A stretch of 64,000 nt of DNA from Streptomyces sp. NBC_01216 (lineage in GTDB: Bacteria; Actinomycetota; Actinomycetes; Streptomycetales; Streptomycetaceae): positions 5,766,001 through 5,830,000 of the forward strand of contig NZ_CP108677.1 in NCBI RefSeq assembly GCF_035994945.1. Direction: 5' to 3'. The translations under genes and the position numbers were made by a program. This document shows positions 1 through 8,977 of the stretch, piece by piece. The notes beneath the pieces were generated by a model that saw only the letters and a program-made list of their open reading frames with translations, was not told the DNA's origin and ran no database searches. Each line of letters begins with the position of its first letter. Position 1 is the stretch's first letter.

Positions 1-204
1 GCCCGTACCGCACATGTACGCGTCGAGGTTGCGGCCGGGCCGGCCGGTCGCCAGGGCGTGGTAGCCCGGGTCGATGTAGTCCGGGCCGACCTTGTGCGGG
101 GACACCGCGAGACCGCGGTCGGCGAACGCGGCCATCAGGCCGGTCGCGACCGTGGTCTTGCCCGCGCCGGAAGACGGCGCGGCGATGACGAGACGTGCTA
201 CCAC
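1..204 (-). CDS. cobB: Cobyrinate a,c-diamide synthase, N-terminal part (runs off the window)
   Basis: This is the first 68 codons of a cobyrinic acid a,c-diamide synthase, the ATP- and glutamine-dependent enzyme that amidates the a and c side chains of the corrin ring. The visible part reads [17 protein letters not shown], a P-loop (GAGKT) right after the first strand, followed by the [13 protein letters not shown] segment typical of the CobB/CbiA family. The GTG start at 204-202 overlaps the end of cobO by 7 bases, so the two are translationally coupled. The C-terminal amidotransferase half lies outside the window. The identification is firm; only completeness is unknown. Confidence 0.93.
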   Translation of the reverse strand, partial: MVARLVIAAPSSGAGKTTVATGLMAAFADRGLAVSPHKVGPDYIDPGYHALATGRPGRNLDAYMCGTG

Positions 205-806
205 TCGATGCCCCGCTGGCCCTTCTGACCCGCGTCCATCGGGTGCTTCACCTTCGACATGTCGGTGACGAGGTCCGCGAAGTCCACGAGTGCGCGCGGC
301 GCGTTGCGGCCGGTGATCACGACATGCTGCTGCCCGGGACGGTCGCGCAGCACCTCGACCACCTCGGCGGTGTCGATCCAGCCCCAGTGCAGCAGGTAGG
401 CGAACTCGTCGAGGACGTAGAACTTGTACGCCTCGGCGGCCAGGTCGCGCTTGACCTGCTCCCAGCCCTCGCGTGCCTTGTCCTCGTGGGACTGCTCGCC
501 CTCGGCGACCTCACGCTGGATCCAGGACCAGCCCTCGCCCATCTTGTTCCACGTGACGGTGCCACCCTTGCCCGTCTCGCCGAGCGCCTTGAGGGCGTTC
601 TCCTCGCCGACCCGCCACTTGGCGGACTTCACGAACTGGAACACCCCGACCGGCCAGCCCTGGTTCCAGGCGCGCAGCGCCATCCCGAAGGCGGCGGTCG
701 ACTTCCCCTTGCCGACACCCGTGTGCACCATCACCAGCGCGCGGTTGCGGCGCTGACGGGTGGTCAGTCCGTCGTCGGGCACGACGGTAGGCTGCCCCTG
801 CGGCAT
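198..806 (-). CDS. cobO: Cob(I)yrinic acid a,c-diamide adenosyltransferase
   Basis: 202 residues, the usual length for CobO/BtuR-type ATP:corrinoid adenosyltransferases, which put the 5'-deoxyadenosyl group on cob(I)alamin precursors. The protein shows the P-loop-like segment [13 protein letters not shown] near residue 31, the FQFVKSAKW stretch, and the [13 protein letters not shown] block with its Walker B-like acidic residues. The ATG at 806 shares one base with the stop of the upstream chelatase gene (TAATG), and its own stop lies inside the start region of cobB. It is therefore a middle gene of a tightly coupled cobalamin operon. No anomalies were seen. Confidence 0.95.
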   Translation of the reverse strand: MPQGQPTVVPDDGLTTRQRRNRALVMVHTGVGKGKSTAAFGMALRAWNQGWPVGVFQFVKSAKWRVGEENALKALGETGKGGTVTWNKMGEGWSWIQREVAEGEQSHEDKAREGWEQVKRDLAAEAYKFYVLDEFAYLLHWGWIDTAEVVEVLRDRPGQQHVVITGRNAPRALVDFADLVTDMSKVKHPMDAGQKGQRGIEW

Positions 807-2857
807 TAAGCGGCCCTCCTGGTTGCTTGTCCGAATTGTCCGGCTTGTACGTCCCTGACGAGTCCGGCGATCGAGTCCGCACGCAGTTCGTCCAGGGTCA
901 CCACGGTGCCGCCCAGGTCCCGGGCGAGATTCCCGGCGAGTCCGAGCCGTACCGGCCCGGTCTCGCAGTCCACGACGACGGCTGCGGTGCCTTCGGCGGC
1001 GTGCAGCCGCGCCGCGCGGGCGGCGAGCGCCACCGGGTCCTTGCCGCCGCCGGTCGCCCGGCCGTCGGTCACGACGACGAGCAGGGGGCGGCGCGAGGGG
1101 TCCCGCAGCCGCTCGACGCGCAGCACGTCGTGGGCCTTGAGGAGCCCGGCCGACAGCGGCGTACGCCCGCCGGTGGGGAGCTGTTCGAGGCGGGCCGCCG
1201 CCGCGTCGACGGACGAGGTCGGCGGCAGCGCCACCTCGGCGTACCGGCCGCGAAAGGTGATCAGGCCGACCTTGTCCCGCCGCTGGTACGCGTCGAGGAG
1301 CAGGGAGAGCACGGCTCCCTTGACGGCGCTCATGCGCTGCCGGGCCGCCATCGAACCGGAGGCGTCCACGGCGAACAGCACCAGATTGCCCTCACGGCCC
1401 TCGCGGGTCGCCTGCCGCAGATCGTCCCGGCGCACCACCAGCCCGGGACCGGTGCGCCCGCGGGTCGCCTGGTGCGGCGCGGCGGCACGTACGGTCGCCG
1501 ACAGGTGCAGCCTGGTCAGCGCGCCCCGCGGGCGCACCGCGCCGGTGGTCCTGCCGTGCTCGGTCCGGGCCCGGGAGCGGCGCCCCGCGGCGCCCTCGCC
1601 GAGTCCGGGCACGCTCAGCGTCTTCGTACGGAAGGGCTCCGCGGCCCGTACGGCGGCCCGTTCCCCCGCGCCCGGCCCGCCGGGGGCCTGCGTCGGCGAA
1701 GGCTCGGACGGGGTCTCCTCGGCGCCGGTGCTCTCCGGCGCCGGCTCCGGGCCCTCGCCCTGCGGCGGCACACCGCCGCCCCCGCCGCCCCCGCCGTCCC
1801 CGCCGTCCCCCGGCCCCGGGTCCGGATCGTCGTCGCCCTCGTCCTCGCCCTGGAACCGCTCCAGCGTCTCGTCGAGCTTGTCCTCGTCGAGTCCGGGCGC
1901 GTCGAAGGGGTTGCGCCGCCTGCGGTGGGGGAGGGCCAGCAGCGCCGCCCGGCGGACGTCCTCGGAGGTCACGTCGGTCCGTCCGGCCCACGCGGCCAGC
2001 GCCGTGGCGGTCCGCGCCATCACGATGTCGGCGCGCATGCCGTCGACCTCGAACGCGGCGCAGGTCGCGGCGATCTGCAGCAGCGCCGCGTCCCCGAGCA
2101 CCACCCGCGGCACCAGGGCGCGGGCGGCCGTGATCCGGTCGCGCAGGGCCGTCTCCTCCCCGGCCCAGCGCGCCGCGAAGCCCACCGGGTCGTCGTCGTA
2201 GGCCAGCCTGCGCCGCACCACCTCCACCCGCTGCTCGGGCTCACGCGAGGCGGCGACCTCGACGGTCAGGCCGAAGCGGTCGAGCAACTGGGGGCGCAGT
2301 TCGCCCTCTTCGGGGTTCATCGTCCCGACGAGCAGGAAACGGGCCGCGTGCCGTACGGAGACACCCTCGCGCTCGACGTACGACGAGCCCATGGCGGCGG
2401 CGTCGAGCAGCAGGTCGATCAGGTGGTCGTGGAGGAGGTTGACCTCGTCGACGTAGAGGATGCCGCGGTGCGCGTCGGCGAGGAGCCCCGGCTCGAAGGC
2501 TTTCACGCCCTCCGCGAGGGCCCGTTCGATGTCGAGCGCGCCGACGAGCCGGTCCTCGGAGGCACCGACGGGCAGCTCCACCATCCGCGCGGGACGGTCG
2601 GCGGCCGGGCCGGCCTCGTGCGGGCCGTCCGGGCAGGCCGGATCGGGCGCGCCCGGGTCGCAGCTGAACCGGCAGCCCGCGACCACCGGCACCGCCGGCA
2701 GCAGGTCCGCGAGCGCGCGGACGGCCGTGCTCTTGGCGGTGCCCTTCTCGCCGCGGACGAGGACACCGCCCACCGCCGGGCTGACGGCGTTCAGCAGCAG
2801 CGCCAGCCGCAGGTCGTCCATGCCGACGACGGCGGTGAACGGGTACCGGGTGCTCAT
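806..2857 (-). CDS. Putative cobaltochelatase, fused ChlI/ChlD-type AAA+ and VWA protein
   Basis: 683 residues. The N-terminal third is an AAA+ ATPase like magnesium-chelatase subunit I: Walker A GEKGTAKST at residues 36-44, then Walker B ILYVDEVNLL and a VGTMNPEEGELRPQLLDRF sensor region. The middle is a low-complexity acidic, glycine- and proline-rich linker. The C-terminal third is a von Willebrand A domain with the MIDAS motif DASGSMAARQR. Such fused proteins sit in actinobacterial cobalamin operons and are thought to help CobN insert cobalt. The metal is an inference from the neighbouring cob genes. An in-frame ATG 39 bases upstream is possible, but the ATG at 2857 has a GGAAGGA ribosome site and is preferred. 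Confidence 0.88.
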   Translation of the reverse strand: MSTRYPFTAVVGMDDLRLALLLNAVSPAVGGVLVRGEKGTAKSTAVRALADLLPAVPVVAGCRFSCDPGAPDPACPDGPHEAGPAADRPARMVELPVGASEDRLVGALDIERALAEGVKAFEPGLLADAHRGILYVDEVNLLHDHLIDLLLDAAAMGSSYVEREGVSVRHAARFLLVGTMNPEEGELRPQLLDRFGLTVEVAASREPEQRVEVVRRRLAYDDDPVGFAARWAGEETALRDRITAARALVPRVVLGDAALLQIAATCAAFEVDGMRADIVMARTATALAAWAGRTDVTSEDVRRAALLALPHRRRRNPFDAPGLDEDKLDETLERFQGEDEGDDDPDPGPGDGGDGGGGGGGGVPPQGEGPEPAPESTGAEETPSEPSPTQAPGGPGAGERAAVRAAEPFRTKTLSVPGLGEGAAGRRSRARTEHGRTTGAVRPRGALTRLHLSATVRAAAPHQATRGRTGPGLVVRRDDLRQATREGREGNLVLFAVDASGSMAARQRMSAVKGAVLSLLLDAYQRRDKVGLITFRGRYAEVALPPTSSVDAAAARLEQLPTGGRTPLSAGLLKAHDVLRVERLRDPSRRPLLVVVTDGRATGGGKDPVALAARAARLHAAEGTAAVVVDCETGPVRLGLAGNLARDLGGTVVTLDELRADSIAGLVRDVQAGQFGQATRRAA

Positions 2858-2978
2858 CGGTCGATCCTTCCTTCGCGTTCGCTGTGCGTCTCCCACGGGG
2901 CGTGCGGCCCTCGTGCGCGCGTGGTGCGGGTGGTGTCGTGTGTCCCGCCCGTGAGGCGCGGGGCGTCCACGGGCGCGG

Positions 2979-4484
2979 TCACGGAGCGCCCGGCGGGATG
3001 AAGGGCAGACCGGCCGGCGGCCCGGTCTCGATGAGCCGGAGCAGCGCGTCCGTGTCGGCGTGTTCCTCGATCAGGTCGCCCAGCCGGTCCAGCTGTTCCT
3101 CGCGCAGCGCGCCGAAGGACGTGTCCGGCGCGGGGACGAAGCGGCGTGAGGCGCCCGCGGCCACCTCGCGCAGGAACGCCCGGCGGAATCCGTCGCTCTC
3201 CAGCGAGCCGTGCCAGTGCGTGCCCCAGACGGCGCCGACCCGGCAGCCGTCCAGGAAGGGGGCCCCGCCCAGGACCTCGGCGACGCCGTGATGGATCTCG
3301 TAGCCCTCGACCCGCTCGCCGAGCGCCTCGCCGACCGGACGGGCCAGTGTCTTGCCCGCGGCGAACCGGACCCGTACCGGCAGCAGGCCGAGCCCGTCGA
3401 CCGTCCCGGCCTTCGACTCGACCTCGTCCTCGATCCGCTCCCCGAGCGCCTGGAAGCCGCCGCAGATGCCGAGGACCGGCCGGCCCTCCGCCGCCCGCCG
3501 CGCGAGGGCGTCCGCGAGGCCGCGCTCGCGCAGCCAGGCCAGCGCCCGTACCGTGCCGCGGGTGCCCGGCACGATCACCAGGTCCGCGTCGACGAGCTCC
3601 TCGGCCCGGTCCACGAAGCGCACCACCACGCCCGGCTCGGCGGCCAGCGCGTCCACGTCCGTGAAGTTGGACATGAGGGGCACGGCGCAGACCGCGACCC
3701 GCAGTACGTCCTCGCCGACGGGCGGGGCCACGACCGACTCGCGGACCGCGCCGCGCATCGAGACCCGCAGCCCGTCCTCCTCGTCGATGCCGAGCCCGTG
3801 GGCGTAGGGCAGAACGCCGAAGGTCCGGCGTCCGGTCAGCCCGTGCAGCATGTCGAGCCCCGGCTCCAGCAGCGTGACGTCGCCGCGGAACTTGTTCACC
3901 AGGTAGCCCGCGATCAGTTCCTGGTCCTCCGGTGCCAGCAGGGCCGTCGTGCCGAAGAACTGGGCGAACACCCCGCCCCGGTCGATGTCGCCGACCACGA
4001 GCACCGGCAGTCGCGCGGCGCGCGCGATGCCCATGTTCACGATGTCGGTGCGCCGCAGATTGATCTCGGCCGGACTGCCCGCCCCCTCGCAGATCACGGC
4101 GTCATACGTGCCCCGCAGCTCCTCCAGGCACGCCAGGACCGGCTCGAAGAGCTCCTTCTGCCGTCCCCCGTGATAGCCGCGCGCGCTCAGCTCGCCGACC
4201 GGCCTGCCCATCAGGACGACCTGGCTGGAACGGTCGCTGCCGGGCTTCAGCAGCACCGGGTTCATCAGGGCCGTCGGCTCCACTCGCGCGGCCTGCGCCT
4301 GCATGGCCTGCGCCCGCCCGATCTCCGCGCCCTCGCGGGTCACGAAGGAGTTCAGGGACATGTTCTGGCCCTTGAAGGGGGCCACCTTCACGCCCCGGCG
4401 GACCAGCCAGCGGCAGATGCCGGCCGTGACGACGCTCTTTCCCGCGTCGGACGTGGTCCCGGCGACCAGCAGTCCGCCCCTCAT
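2979..4484 (-). CDS. cobQ: Adenosylcobyric acid synthase (glutamine-hydrolysing)
   Basis: 501 residues, matching CobQ/CbiP, which amidates the b, d, e and g side chains of adenosylcobyrinic acid a,c-diamide. The N-terminal dethiobiotin-synthetase-like ATPase begins [19 protein letters not shown] (P-loop) and continues with [11 protein letters not shown], the signature of the CobQ branch. The C-terminal class I-like amidotransferase has the nucleophile motif LGICGGFQ and the late histidine in GTHWHGSLE. The ATG at 4484 overlaps the TGA of cobD (ATGA), so this start is chosen over the longer frame extending into cobD. The chelatase gene follows after 121 bases. Confidence 0.95.
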   Translation of the reverse strand: MRGGLLVAGTTSDAGKSVVTAGICRWLVRRGVKVAPFKGQNMSLNSFVTREGAEIGRAQAMQAQAARVEPTALMNPVLLKPGSDRSSQVVLMGRPVGELSARGYHGGRQKELFEPVLACLEELRGTYDAVICEGAGSPAEINLRRTDIVNMGIARAARLPVLVVGDIDRGGVFAQFFGTTALLAPEDQELIAGYLVNKFRGDVTLLEPGLDMLHGLTGRRTFGVLPYAHGLGIDEEDGLRVSMRGAVRESVVAPPVGEDVLRVAVCAVPLMSNFTDVDALAAEPGVVVRFVDRAEELVDADLVIVPGTRGTVRALAWLRERGLADALARRAAEGRPVLGICGGFQALGERIEDEVESKAGTVDGLGLLPVRVRFAAGKTLARPVGEALGERVEGYEIHHGVAEVLGGAPFLDGCRVGAVWGTHWHGSLESDGFRRAFLREVAAGASRRFVPAPDTSFGALREEQLDRLGDLIEEHADTDALLRLIETGPPAGLPFIPPGAP

Positions 4485-5443
4485 ATCAGCCTCCGCTTGA
4501 TGGCACCTATGATCATCCGGCCGCCCGCGCAGGTCACCAGCGTCAGCGCGGTCACCCGTCGCGAGAGCCGTACGGCCCGTTCGATGTCGGCGACCTCCAC
4601 GTCCCGTCCGGGCGCGTTCAGCGCGGGCCGGTGCTCGACCCGTCCGCCGTACGAGAGCGTCCCCCCGAGCCGTACGCCGAGCGCCCCCGCGAACGAGGAC
4701 TCCACCGGACCGGCGTTCGGGCTGGGATGCCGCCCGGCGTCGGCCCGCCAGGCGCGCAAGGACCCGCGCGGGTCGCCGCCGGCCACCGTGGCGAGCGCGG
4801 CGGTCAGCCGGGCCCCCGGCCAGCCGGCGACGTCGTCCAGCCTGGCCGAGGCCCAGCCGAAGCGCCGGTGACGCGGGGACCTGTGGCCGACCATGGCGTC
4901 CAGGGTGTTCACGGCCCGGAACCCCACCAGGCCCGGGACACCGGCGGCGGCGCCCCACACGAGCGCCCCCACGACCGCGTCGGAGGTGTTCTCGGCGACG
5001 GACTCCACGACCGCGCGGGCCATCGCCGGGCCGTCCAGGGAGTGCGGATCACGCCCGCACAGGTGCGGCAGCCGTTCGCGGGCGACCTCCAGGTCCCCGG
5101 CGGCCAGGGCGCCGCCGATGGCGCGGGCCTCCCGGCCCAGGGTCGTCCCGCCGACGACGGCCCACACGGTGGCCGCGGTCAGGGCGACGGACGCGGCGGG
5201 CCGGTCCCGGACGGCCCGCGCGGCCAGCGCTCCGGCCGCCGCGGCGCCTCCGGCGCAGAGGGCGGTGTGCAACGCGCCCCAGCCGCGGTGGTCGTGCCAC
5301 AGAAGACGTTCGACGGTGCCGGCGAACCGCCCGAAACCGGCGACCGGATGGCCGCGGCGGGGGTCGCCGACGAGCAGGTCCGCGGCCAGACCGGCGGCGG
5401 CGCCGTACGCGAATACACCGGTGGCTGCAATGCGGCCAGGCAT
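4481..5443 (-). CDS. cobD: Adenosylcobinamide-phosphate synthase
   Basis: 320 residues, an integral-membrane CobD/CbiB enzyme that attaches (R)-1-amino-2-propanol or its phosphate to adenosylcobyric acid. Family hallmarks are visible: [18 protein letters not shown] near the N-terminus, and [19 protein letters not shown] followed by [14 protein letters not shown] in the middle. Hydrophobic segments occur at both ends. It is the first gene of the minus-strand cobalamin operon and lies directly behind a cobalamin riboswitch. Coupling to cobQ is by ATGA overlap. No oddities. Confidence 0.95.
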   Translation of the reverse strand: MPGRIAATGVFAYGAAAGLAADLLVGDPRRGHPVAGFGRFAGTVERLLWHDHRGWGALHTALCAGGAAAAGALAARAVRDRPAASVALTAATVWAVVGGTTLGREARAIGGALAAGDLEVARERLPHLCGRDPHSLDGPAMARAVVESVAENTSDAVVGALVWGAAAGVPGLVGFRAVNTLDAMVGHRSPRHRRFGWASARLDDVAGWPGARLTAALATVAGGDPRGSLRAWRADAGRHPSPNAGPVESSFAGALGVRLGGTLSYGGRVEHRPALNAPGRDVEVADIERAVRLSRRVTALTLVTCAGGRMIIGAIKRRLI

Positions 5444-5479
5444 GGCGCTGTGTCCTCACTCAGGGTCCGCGCCCTGGCT

Positions 5480-5610
5480 CGACGTGACCGACGGCGAGAG
5501 TTCCTGGCTCCCGGGGAGGGTTCCCCGGTCACAGTGGCGGGACCGCGCCGGATTCGCACCGGGCTTCCTCTTCTGCCGCCGTCATGGCCCCGGAAGTCCA
5601 CCACGCTGCG
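5480..5610 (-). promoter_or_regulatory. Cobalamin riboswitch in the leader of the cob operon
   Basis: Read on the minus strand, the leader contains the class-defining core: GGTGCGAATCCGG, then GCGGTCCCGCCACTGTGA (the B12-box complement CACAGTGGC lies at 5530-5538), then GGGAGCCAGGAACTC and a closing GTCGGTCAC. This is the conserved architecture of adenosylcobalamin-sensing riboswitches. It ends about 35-40 bases before the cobD start, consistent with control of translation start by occlusion of the ribosome site. The outer boundaries are approximate because paired elements P1 and P2 are variable. Confidence 0.9.
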
Positions 5611-5709
5611 CGAACACCCGTCAACTCACCCTTGACCTGCGGCGGGACAGTGTGCGAAGCCCCACAGCCGACCCGCGCACAGGAAGGGCGGCGCGGCCCG
5701 TACGCACAG

Positions 5710-5755
5710 GACGGCCGGGCGGGCCGCACCCGAAGGTGCGGCCCGCCCGGCCGTC
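5710..5755. terminator. Strong bidirectional hairpin between the phosphate-transport and cob operons
   Basis: A perfect 21-bp inverted repeat (5710-5730 with 5735-5755) surrounds a CGAA tetraloop. There is no T-run, as is usual for Streptomyces terminators. It lies 14 bases after the stop of the small membrane gene at 5770 and upstream of the riboswitch, so it most likely ends the pit operon transcript. Confidence 0.8.
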
Positions 5756-5769
5756 GGTGCTCGCCGCCG

Positions 5770-5991
5770 TCAGGCGACGATCAGATAGATGCCGTACGCG
5801 ACGGCCGCCGCGCACAGGGCGAAGCAGGCGTAGGCGCCGGTGCGCGCCAGGGCGGCGGAGCCGCCCTGTGCGGCGGCCTGCTCCTGCTTGGAGAGGCCGA
5901 CGATGCCGAGGGTGAACAGGCCCACGAGGGCGACGGTCGCCACGAGGCTGACTCCGAAGACGGAGCCGAGAGCTGCCCAGTCGATCTTCAT
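5770..5991 (-). CDS. Small two-helix membrane protein downstream of the phosphate transporter
   Basis: 73 residues with two predicted membrane helices: residues 10-34 (VFGVSLVATVALVGLFTLG) and 50-72 (GAYACFALCAAAVAYGIYLI), joined by a short loop containing KQEQAAAQGG. No catalytic residues are visible. The start is 21 bases after the stop of the PiT transporter and the hairpin at 5710-5755 follows, so both genes form one transcript. A role as accessory subunit or stabiliser of the transporter is a guess from position only. Confidence 0.75.
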   Translation of the reverse strand: MKIDWAALGSVFGVSLVATVALVGLFTLGIVGLSKQEQAAAQGGSAALARTGAYACFALCAAAVAYGIYLIVA

Positions 5992-6012
5992 GCGTGCGTG
6001 TCCCTTGGTTCC

Positions 6013-7275
6013 TTAGACCGCCGCGGCGGGGGCCGCGGGGGCTGCCGGGTCCGTGGGGGCCGGCGCGGGGATGGTGGTCTTGAGCTCCTCGGCCGCGGCG
6101 ACCGCGGTTCCGGTGGGCGGCGGGGTGACGGCCGCGATCGCGGTGGTCACGACACCGGCGGGCTCGTCGTCGAGGTCGTCCGCGGTGACGTTGCTGTGGT
6201 CGACCGGCTTGCGGCGGGACAGGGCCCAGATGACGCCCGACCCGGCGACCAGCAGGATCGCGACGACGACGATGCCCCAGGTGCCCTGCTTGGTGAGGAA
6301 CTCGGCGCCGGCGCCGACCAGTCCGGCGGCGGGCAGGGTCAGGCCCCAGGCGACGAACATCCGGGTCGCGGTGGACCAGCGGACGACACCGCCCTTGCGG
6401 CCGAGGCCCGCGCCCATCACGGCACCGGAGCAGGACTGCGTGGTGGAGAGGGAGAAGCCGAGGTGGGAGGAGGCCAGGATGACCGTGGCCGCGCTGGTCT
6501 GGGCGGCGAAGCCCTGCGGCGGCCGGAGGTCGGTCAGGCCCTTGCCCATGGTGCGGATGATGCGCCAGCCGCCGAGGTAGGTGCCGAGCGCGATGGCCAC
6601 ACCGGCCGCGACGATGACCCACATCGGAGGGTTGGAGCCGGGGACGAGGACGCCGCCGGTGACCAGGGCGAGGGTGATGACACCCATGGTCTTCTGGGCG
6701 TCGTTGGTGCCGTGGGCGAGGGAGACGAGGCCGGCGGAGGCGATCTGCCCGGCACGGTAGCCCTTGGCCGTGGCCTTCGCGTCGGTCCGGGAACCGATCC
6801 GGTACGTCAGCCTGGTGGCCGCCCAGGCGGCCAGTCCGGCGACGACCGGTGCGGCGATCGCGGGGAGCAGGACCTTGGTGACGACGGTGCCGCCGTTGAC
6901 CGCGGACCAGCCGGCCGACATGACGGCCGCGCCTATGAGGCCGCCGAAGAGAGCGTGGGAGGAGCTGGACGGAAGTCCGAGCAGCCAGGTCAGCAGATTC
7001 CAGAGGATGGCACCGACGAGCGCCGCGAAGATCACTTCGGTACGAATGCCCTGTTCGTTGATGATCCCGCCGGAGATCGTCTTGGCGACCTCCACGGACA
7101 GGAACGCACCGACCAGGTTGAGCACGGCGGACATGGCCACCGCCGTCTTGGGCTTGAGGGCACCGGTCGAGATGGTCGTCGCCATCGCGTTGGCGGTGTC
7201 GTGGAAACCGTTCGTGAAATCGAACACGAGAGCTGTCACGACCACAATCGCGAGCAGCAGCGTGATGTGTTCCAT
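6013..7275 (-). CDS. pit: PiT-family low-affinity inorganic phosphate transporter
   Basis: 420 residues, the usual size for bacterial PiT permeases that import metal-phosphate complexes with protons or cations. The family signature appears twice: DFTNGFHDTANAMATTI at residues 19-35, and SLAHGTNDAQKTMGV in the second half, which is the inverted PD001131-type repeat. At least ten hydrophobic segments are visible, with a long hydrophilic Ala/Pro-rich tail at the C-terminus. It is the first gene of a two-gene minus-strand operon. A PHO-box-like direct repeat lies 48-69 bases upstream of the ATG, so PhoP control under phosphate limitation is likely. In S. coelicolor the PiT gene next to the cob cluster is called pitH1 (recalled, not checked). 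Confidence 0.93.
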   Translation of the reverse strand: MEHITLLLAIVVVTALVFDFTNGFHDTANAMATTISTGALKPKTAVAMSAVLNLVGAFLSVEVAKTISGGIINEQGIRTEVIFAALVGAILWNLLTWLLGLPSSSSHALFGGLIGAAVMSAGWSAVNGGTVVTKVLLPAIAAPVVAGLAAWAATRLTYRIGSRTDAKATAKGYRAGQIASAGLVSLAHGTNDAQKTMGVITLALVTGGVLVPGSNPPMWVIVAAGVAIALGTYLGGWRIIRTMGKGLTDLRPPQGFAAQTSAATVILASSHLGFSLSTTQSCSGAVMGAGLGRKGGVVRWSTATRMFVAWGLTLPAAGLVGAGAEFLTKQGTWGIVVVAILLVAGSGVIWALSRRKPVDHSNVTADDLDDEPAGVVTTAIAAVTPPPTGTAVAAAEELKTTIPAPAPTDPAAPAAPAAAV

Positions 7276-7322
7276 TTACCCAGGCAATCGTTTGACGTCA
7301 GTGGCTCGTCGAACGTAGGCAA

Positions 7323-7344
7323 CCTGGGTGAACGGAAGGTGAAC
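7323..7344 (-). promoter_or_regulatory. PHO-box-like direct repeat upstream of the phosphate transporter
   Basis: On the minus strand this reads GTTCACCTTCC followed directly by GTTCACCCAGG: two adjacent 11-base units, each starting with GTTCACC. That is the direct-repeat unit recognised by the response regulator PhoP in Streptomyces. The 22-base site ends 48 bases upstream of the pit ATG. Placement close to the promoter would suit repression or activation by PhoP. Confidence 0.72.
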
Positions 7345-7609
7345 TGAGTCGGTCGGTGTGGTGTCCCCAACAGGTTCCGCGCGTTCCACTTAGTGCTCCG
7401 GAGGTCCGGCCGTCCACGATGTTCCCCACGCAAACCCGGGTAAGCCCTGCCGTAAGGGGACGGTTCCGCCCCCTCCGGGCCGTGGACGGGACCGCCCCCA
7501 CGTGGGGAGGCGTGGAAGTGACCCGCGTCACCACGGCGAGGCCCCCGCGGACACCCCGGACGACGGCGGTCCGGTGGCACCCCGCCCACGGACTGCCGAC
7601 ACTGGGAGC

Positions 7610-8737
7610 GTGCGCCCGGCTACAGCGACGGCAGCGGCCGTCACCACACTGATCGGTGCCGGCGCGGCCGCGATCGCGGCCGGCCGGTACGCCGGCGACG
7701 TCGCCCTCAGGGTGCCGTCCGGACGACCGCTGCCCGGCGATCCCCGGCTCACCGTGCACGCCACGGAGCCGGACCGGGTCACCCTCACCAGGAGCCTCGT
7801 CTCCCTGCGCCCCGGTACCTACGGACTCGACGGCCCGGGGGTCCACGCCGTCGTCGGCCCCGTCCTCGACCGGGTCCCGCACTCCGCCGACACCGTCGTC
7901 CGCCGCCTGGAGCGGGTCGAGTACGGGACCCTGGAGCCGGGCACCCGCGTCCGCCTCGACCCCGCCCTGCACACCGGCACGCCGAGGTCGGCGCTCGGCG
8001 TCGACTACGAGGACGTCGAGATCCCCGGTGAACTCGGCCCACTGCCCGGCTGGCTCGTCCCCGGCCCCCGGCCCACCTGGGTCGTCGCCCTGCACGGCCT
8101 CGGTACCACCCGGCACCAGCCCCTCAACCTGGTCCCCTTCCTCAGTCGCCGGCAGATCCCGGTCCTGATCCCCGCCTACCGCGGGGACGAGGGCGCCCCG
8201 CCACCCCCGGACGGCCTCGGCCGCCTCGGCGACTCCGAATGGCGCGACGCCGACGCCGCCGTCCGCTACGCCGTCCGCCGCGGCGCGCGACACGTCGTCC
8301 TGTGCGGCTGGGGCACCGGCGCCACGATGGCCTTGCACGCCGCCGCCGACTCCGGCGTACGGGACGCGGTCCGCGGGCTCGTCCTGGACTCCCCGGTCCT
8401 CGACCGGGAGGCCACCCTGCGCGCCCTCCTCGCGGCCCGCCACGTGCCCGGTCCGCTGCTGCCGCTCGCCGTCCACGCCGCCCTCAGCCGGGCCGAACTC
8501 CACGGCGAACGGCTCCAGGAGGCCGCCGACCCGGCCGCCCTGCGCGTCCCGACCCTGGTCTTCCACGGGCCCGACGACCTGCTCGCGCCCTGGGAGCCGT
8601 CCCTTCGGCTGGCCTCCCGCCGCCCCGGACTCGTCACCCTCCAGACGGTCCGGCAGGCCCCCCACGCGTCCATGTGGAACGCCGACCCGGTCCGTTACGA
8701 GGAGGCGCTGCGGCGCTTCCTCACCCCTCTGATGTAG
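7610..8737 (+). CDS. Alpha/beta-hydrolase family protein
   Basis: About 375 residues. An N-terminal hydrophobic segment (TAAAVTTLIGAGAAAIAAG) is a probable membrane anchor or signal. It is followed by an exported-looking domain and then a C-terminal alpha/beta-hydrolase fold. Visible elements are the strand WVVALHGLGTTRHQPLN, which supplies an oxyanion-hole HGLG, the DADAAVRYAVRRGARHVVLCGWGTGATMALH nucleophile-elbow region, and a late histidine in QAPHASMWNADP. The elbow reads GWGTG where most family members have GxSxG. A threonine there would be unusual for a serine hydrolase, so activity is uncertain. The GTG at 7610 is chosen because upstream sequence looks non-coding. Confidence 0.8.
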   Translation: MRPATATAAAVTTLIGAGAAAIAAGRYAGDVALRVPSGRPLPGDPRLTVHATEPDRVTLTRSLVSLRPGTYGLDGPGVHAVVGPVLDRVPHSADTVVRRLERVEYGTLEPGTRVRLDPALHTGTPRSALGVDYEDVEIPGELGPLPGWLVPGPRPTWVVALHGLGTTRHQPLNLVPFLSRRQIPVLIPAYRGDEGAPPPPDGLGRLGDSEWRDADAAVRYAVRRGARHVVLCGWGTGATMALHAAADSGVRDAVRGLVLDSPVLDREATLRALLAARHVPGPLLPLAVHAALSRAELHGERLQEAADPAALRVPTLVFHGPDDLLAPWEPSLRLASRRPGLVTLQTVRQAPHASMWNADPVRYEEALRRFLTPLM

Positions 8738-8805
8738 GGCGGGCTCCGGGGCCGCGGGCCCCTGGCGCGGGACGCGAGCCGGGGCCCGGACGCGGTCCGG
8801 CCGTC

Positions 8806-8833
8806 CCGCACGCCGCACGCCGCACGCCGCACG
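8806..8833. repeat. Four tandem copies of the heptamer CCGCACG
   Basis: Four perfect head-to-tail copies of CCGCACG lie in the 240-base gap after the alpha/beta-hydrolase gene. Nothing else is evident in this gap apart from GC-rich sequence that could pair into weak hairpins. Confidence 0.85.
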
Positions 8834-8977
8834 CCTCGCGGACCCGCTCCCGCGGAACGCCCTCGCGATCCGTTCCGGAGCCTTCGCGACCCCCGTTCGC
8901 CCGCCGCTCCCGAGGGCTTTCGCGGTGGATTCGGATTCCGATTGGGCTTTCGGGCCGCCAGCGGGAAGACTGCCCCC

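Noticed and set aside
827..3001. A 724-codon plus-strand frame over the chelatase gene
   Set aside because: Composition is Arg/Gly/Pro/His-rich without domains and lies antisense to a recognised gene; typical GC-rich shadow.
8806..8833. CCGCACG heptamer array as a CRISPR or regulatory array
   Set aside because: Only four direct copies without spacers; simple tandem repeat.
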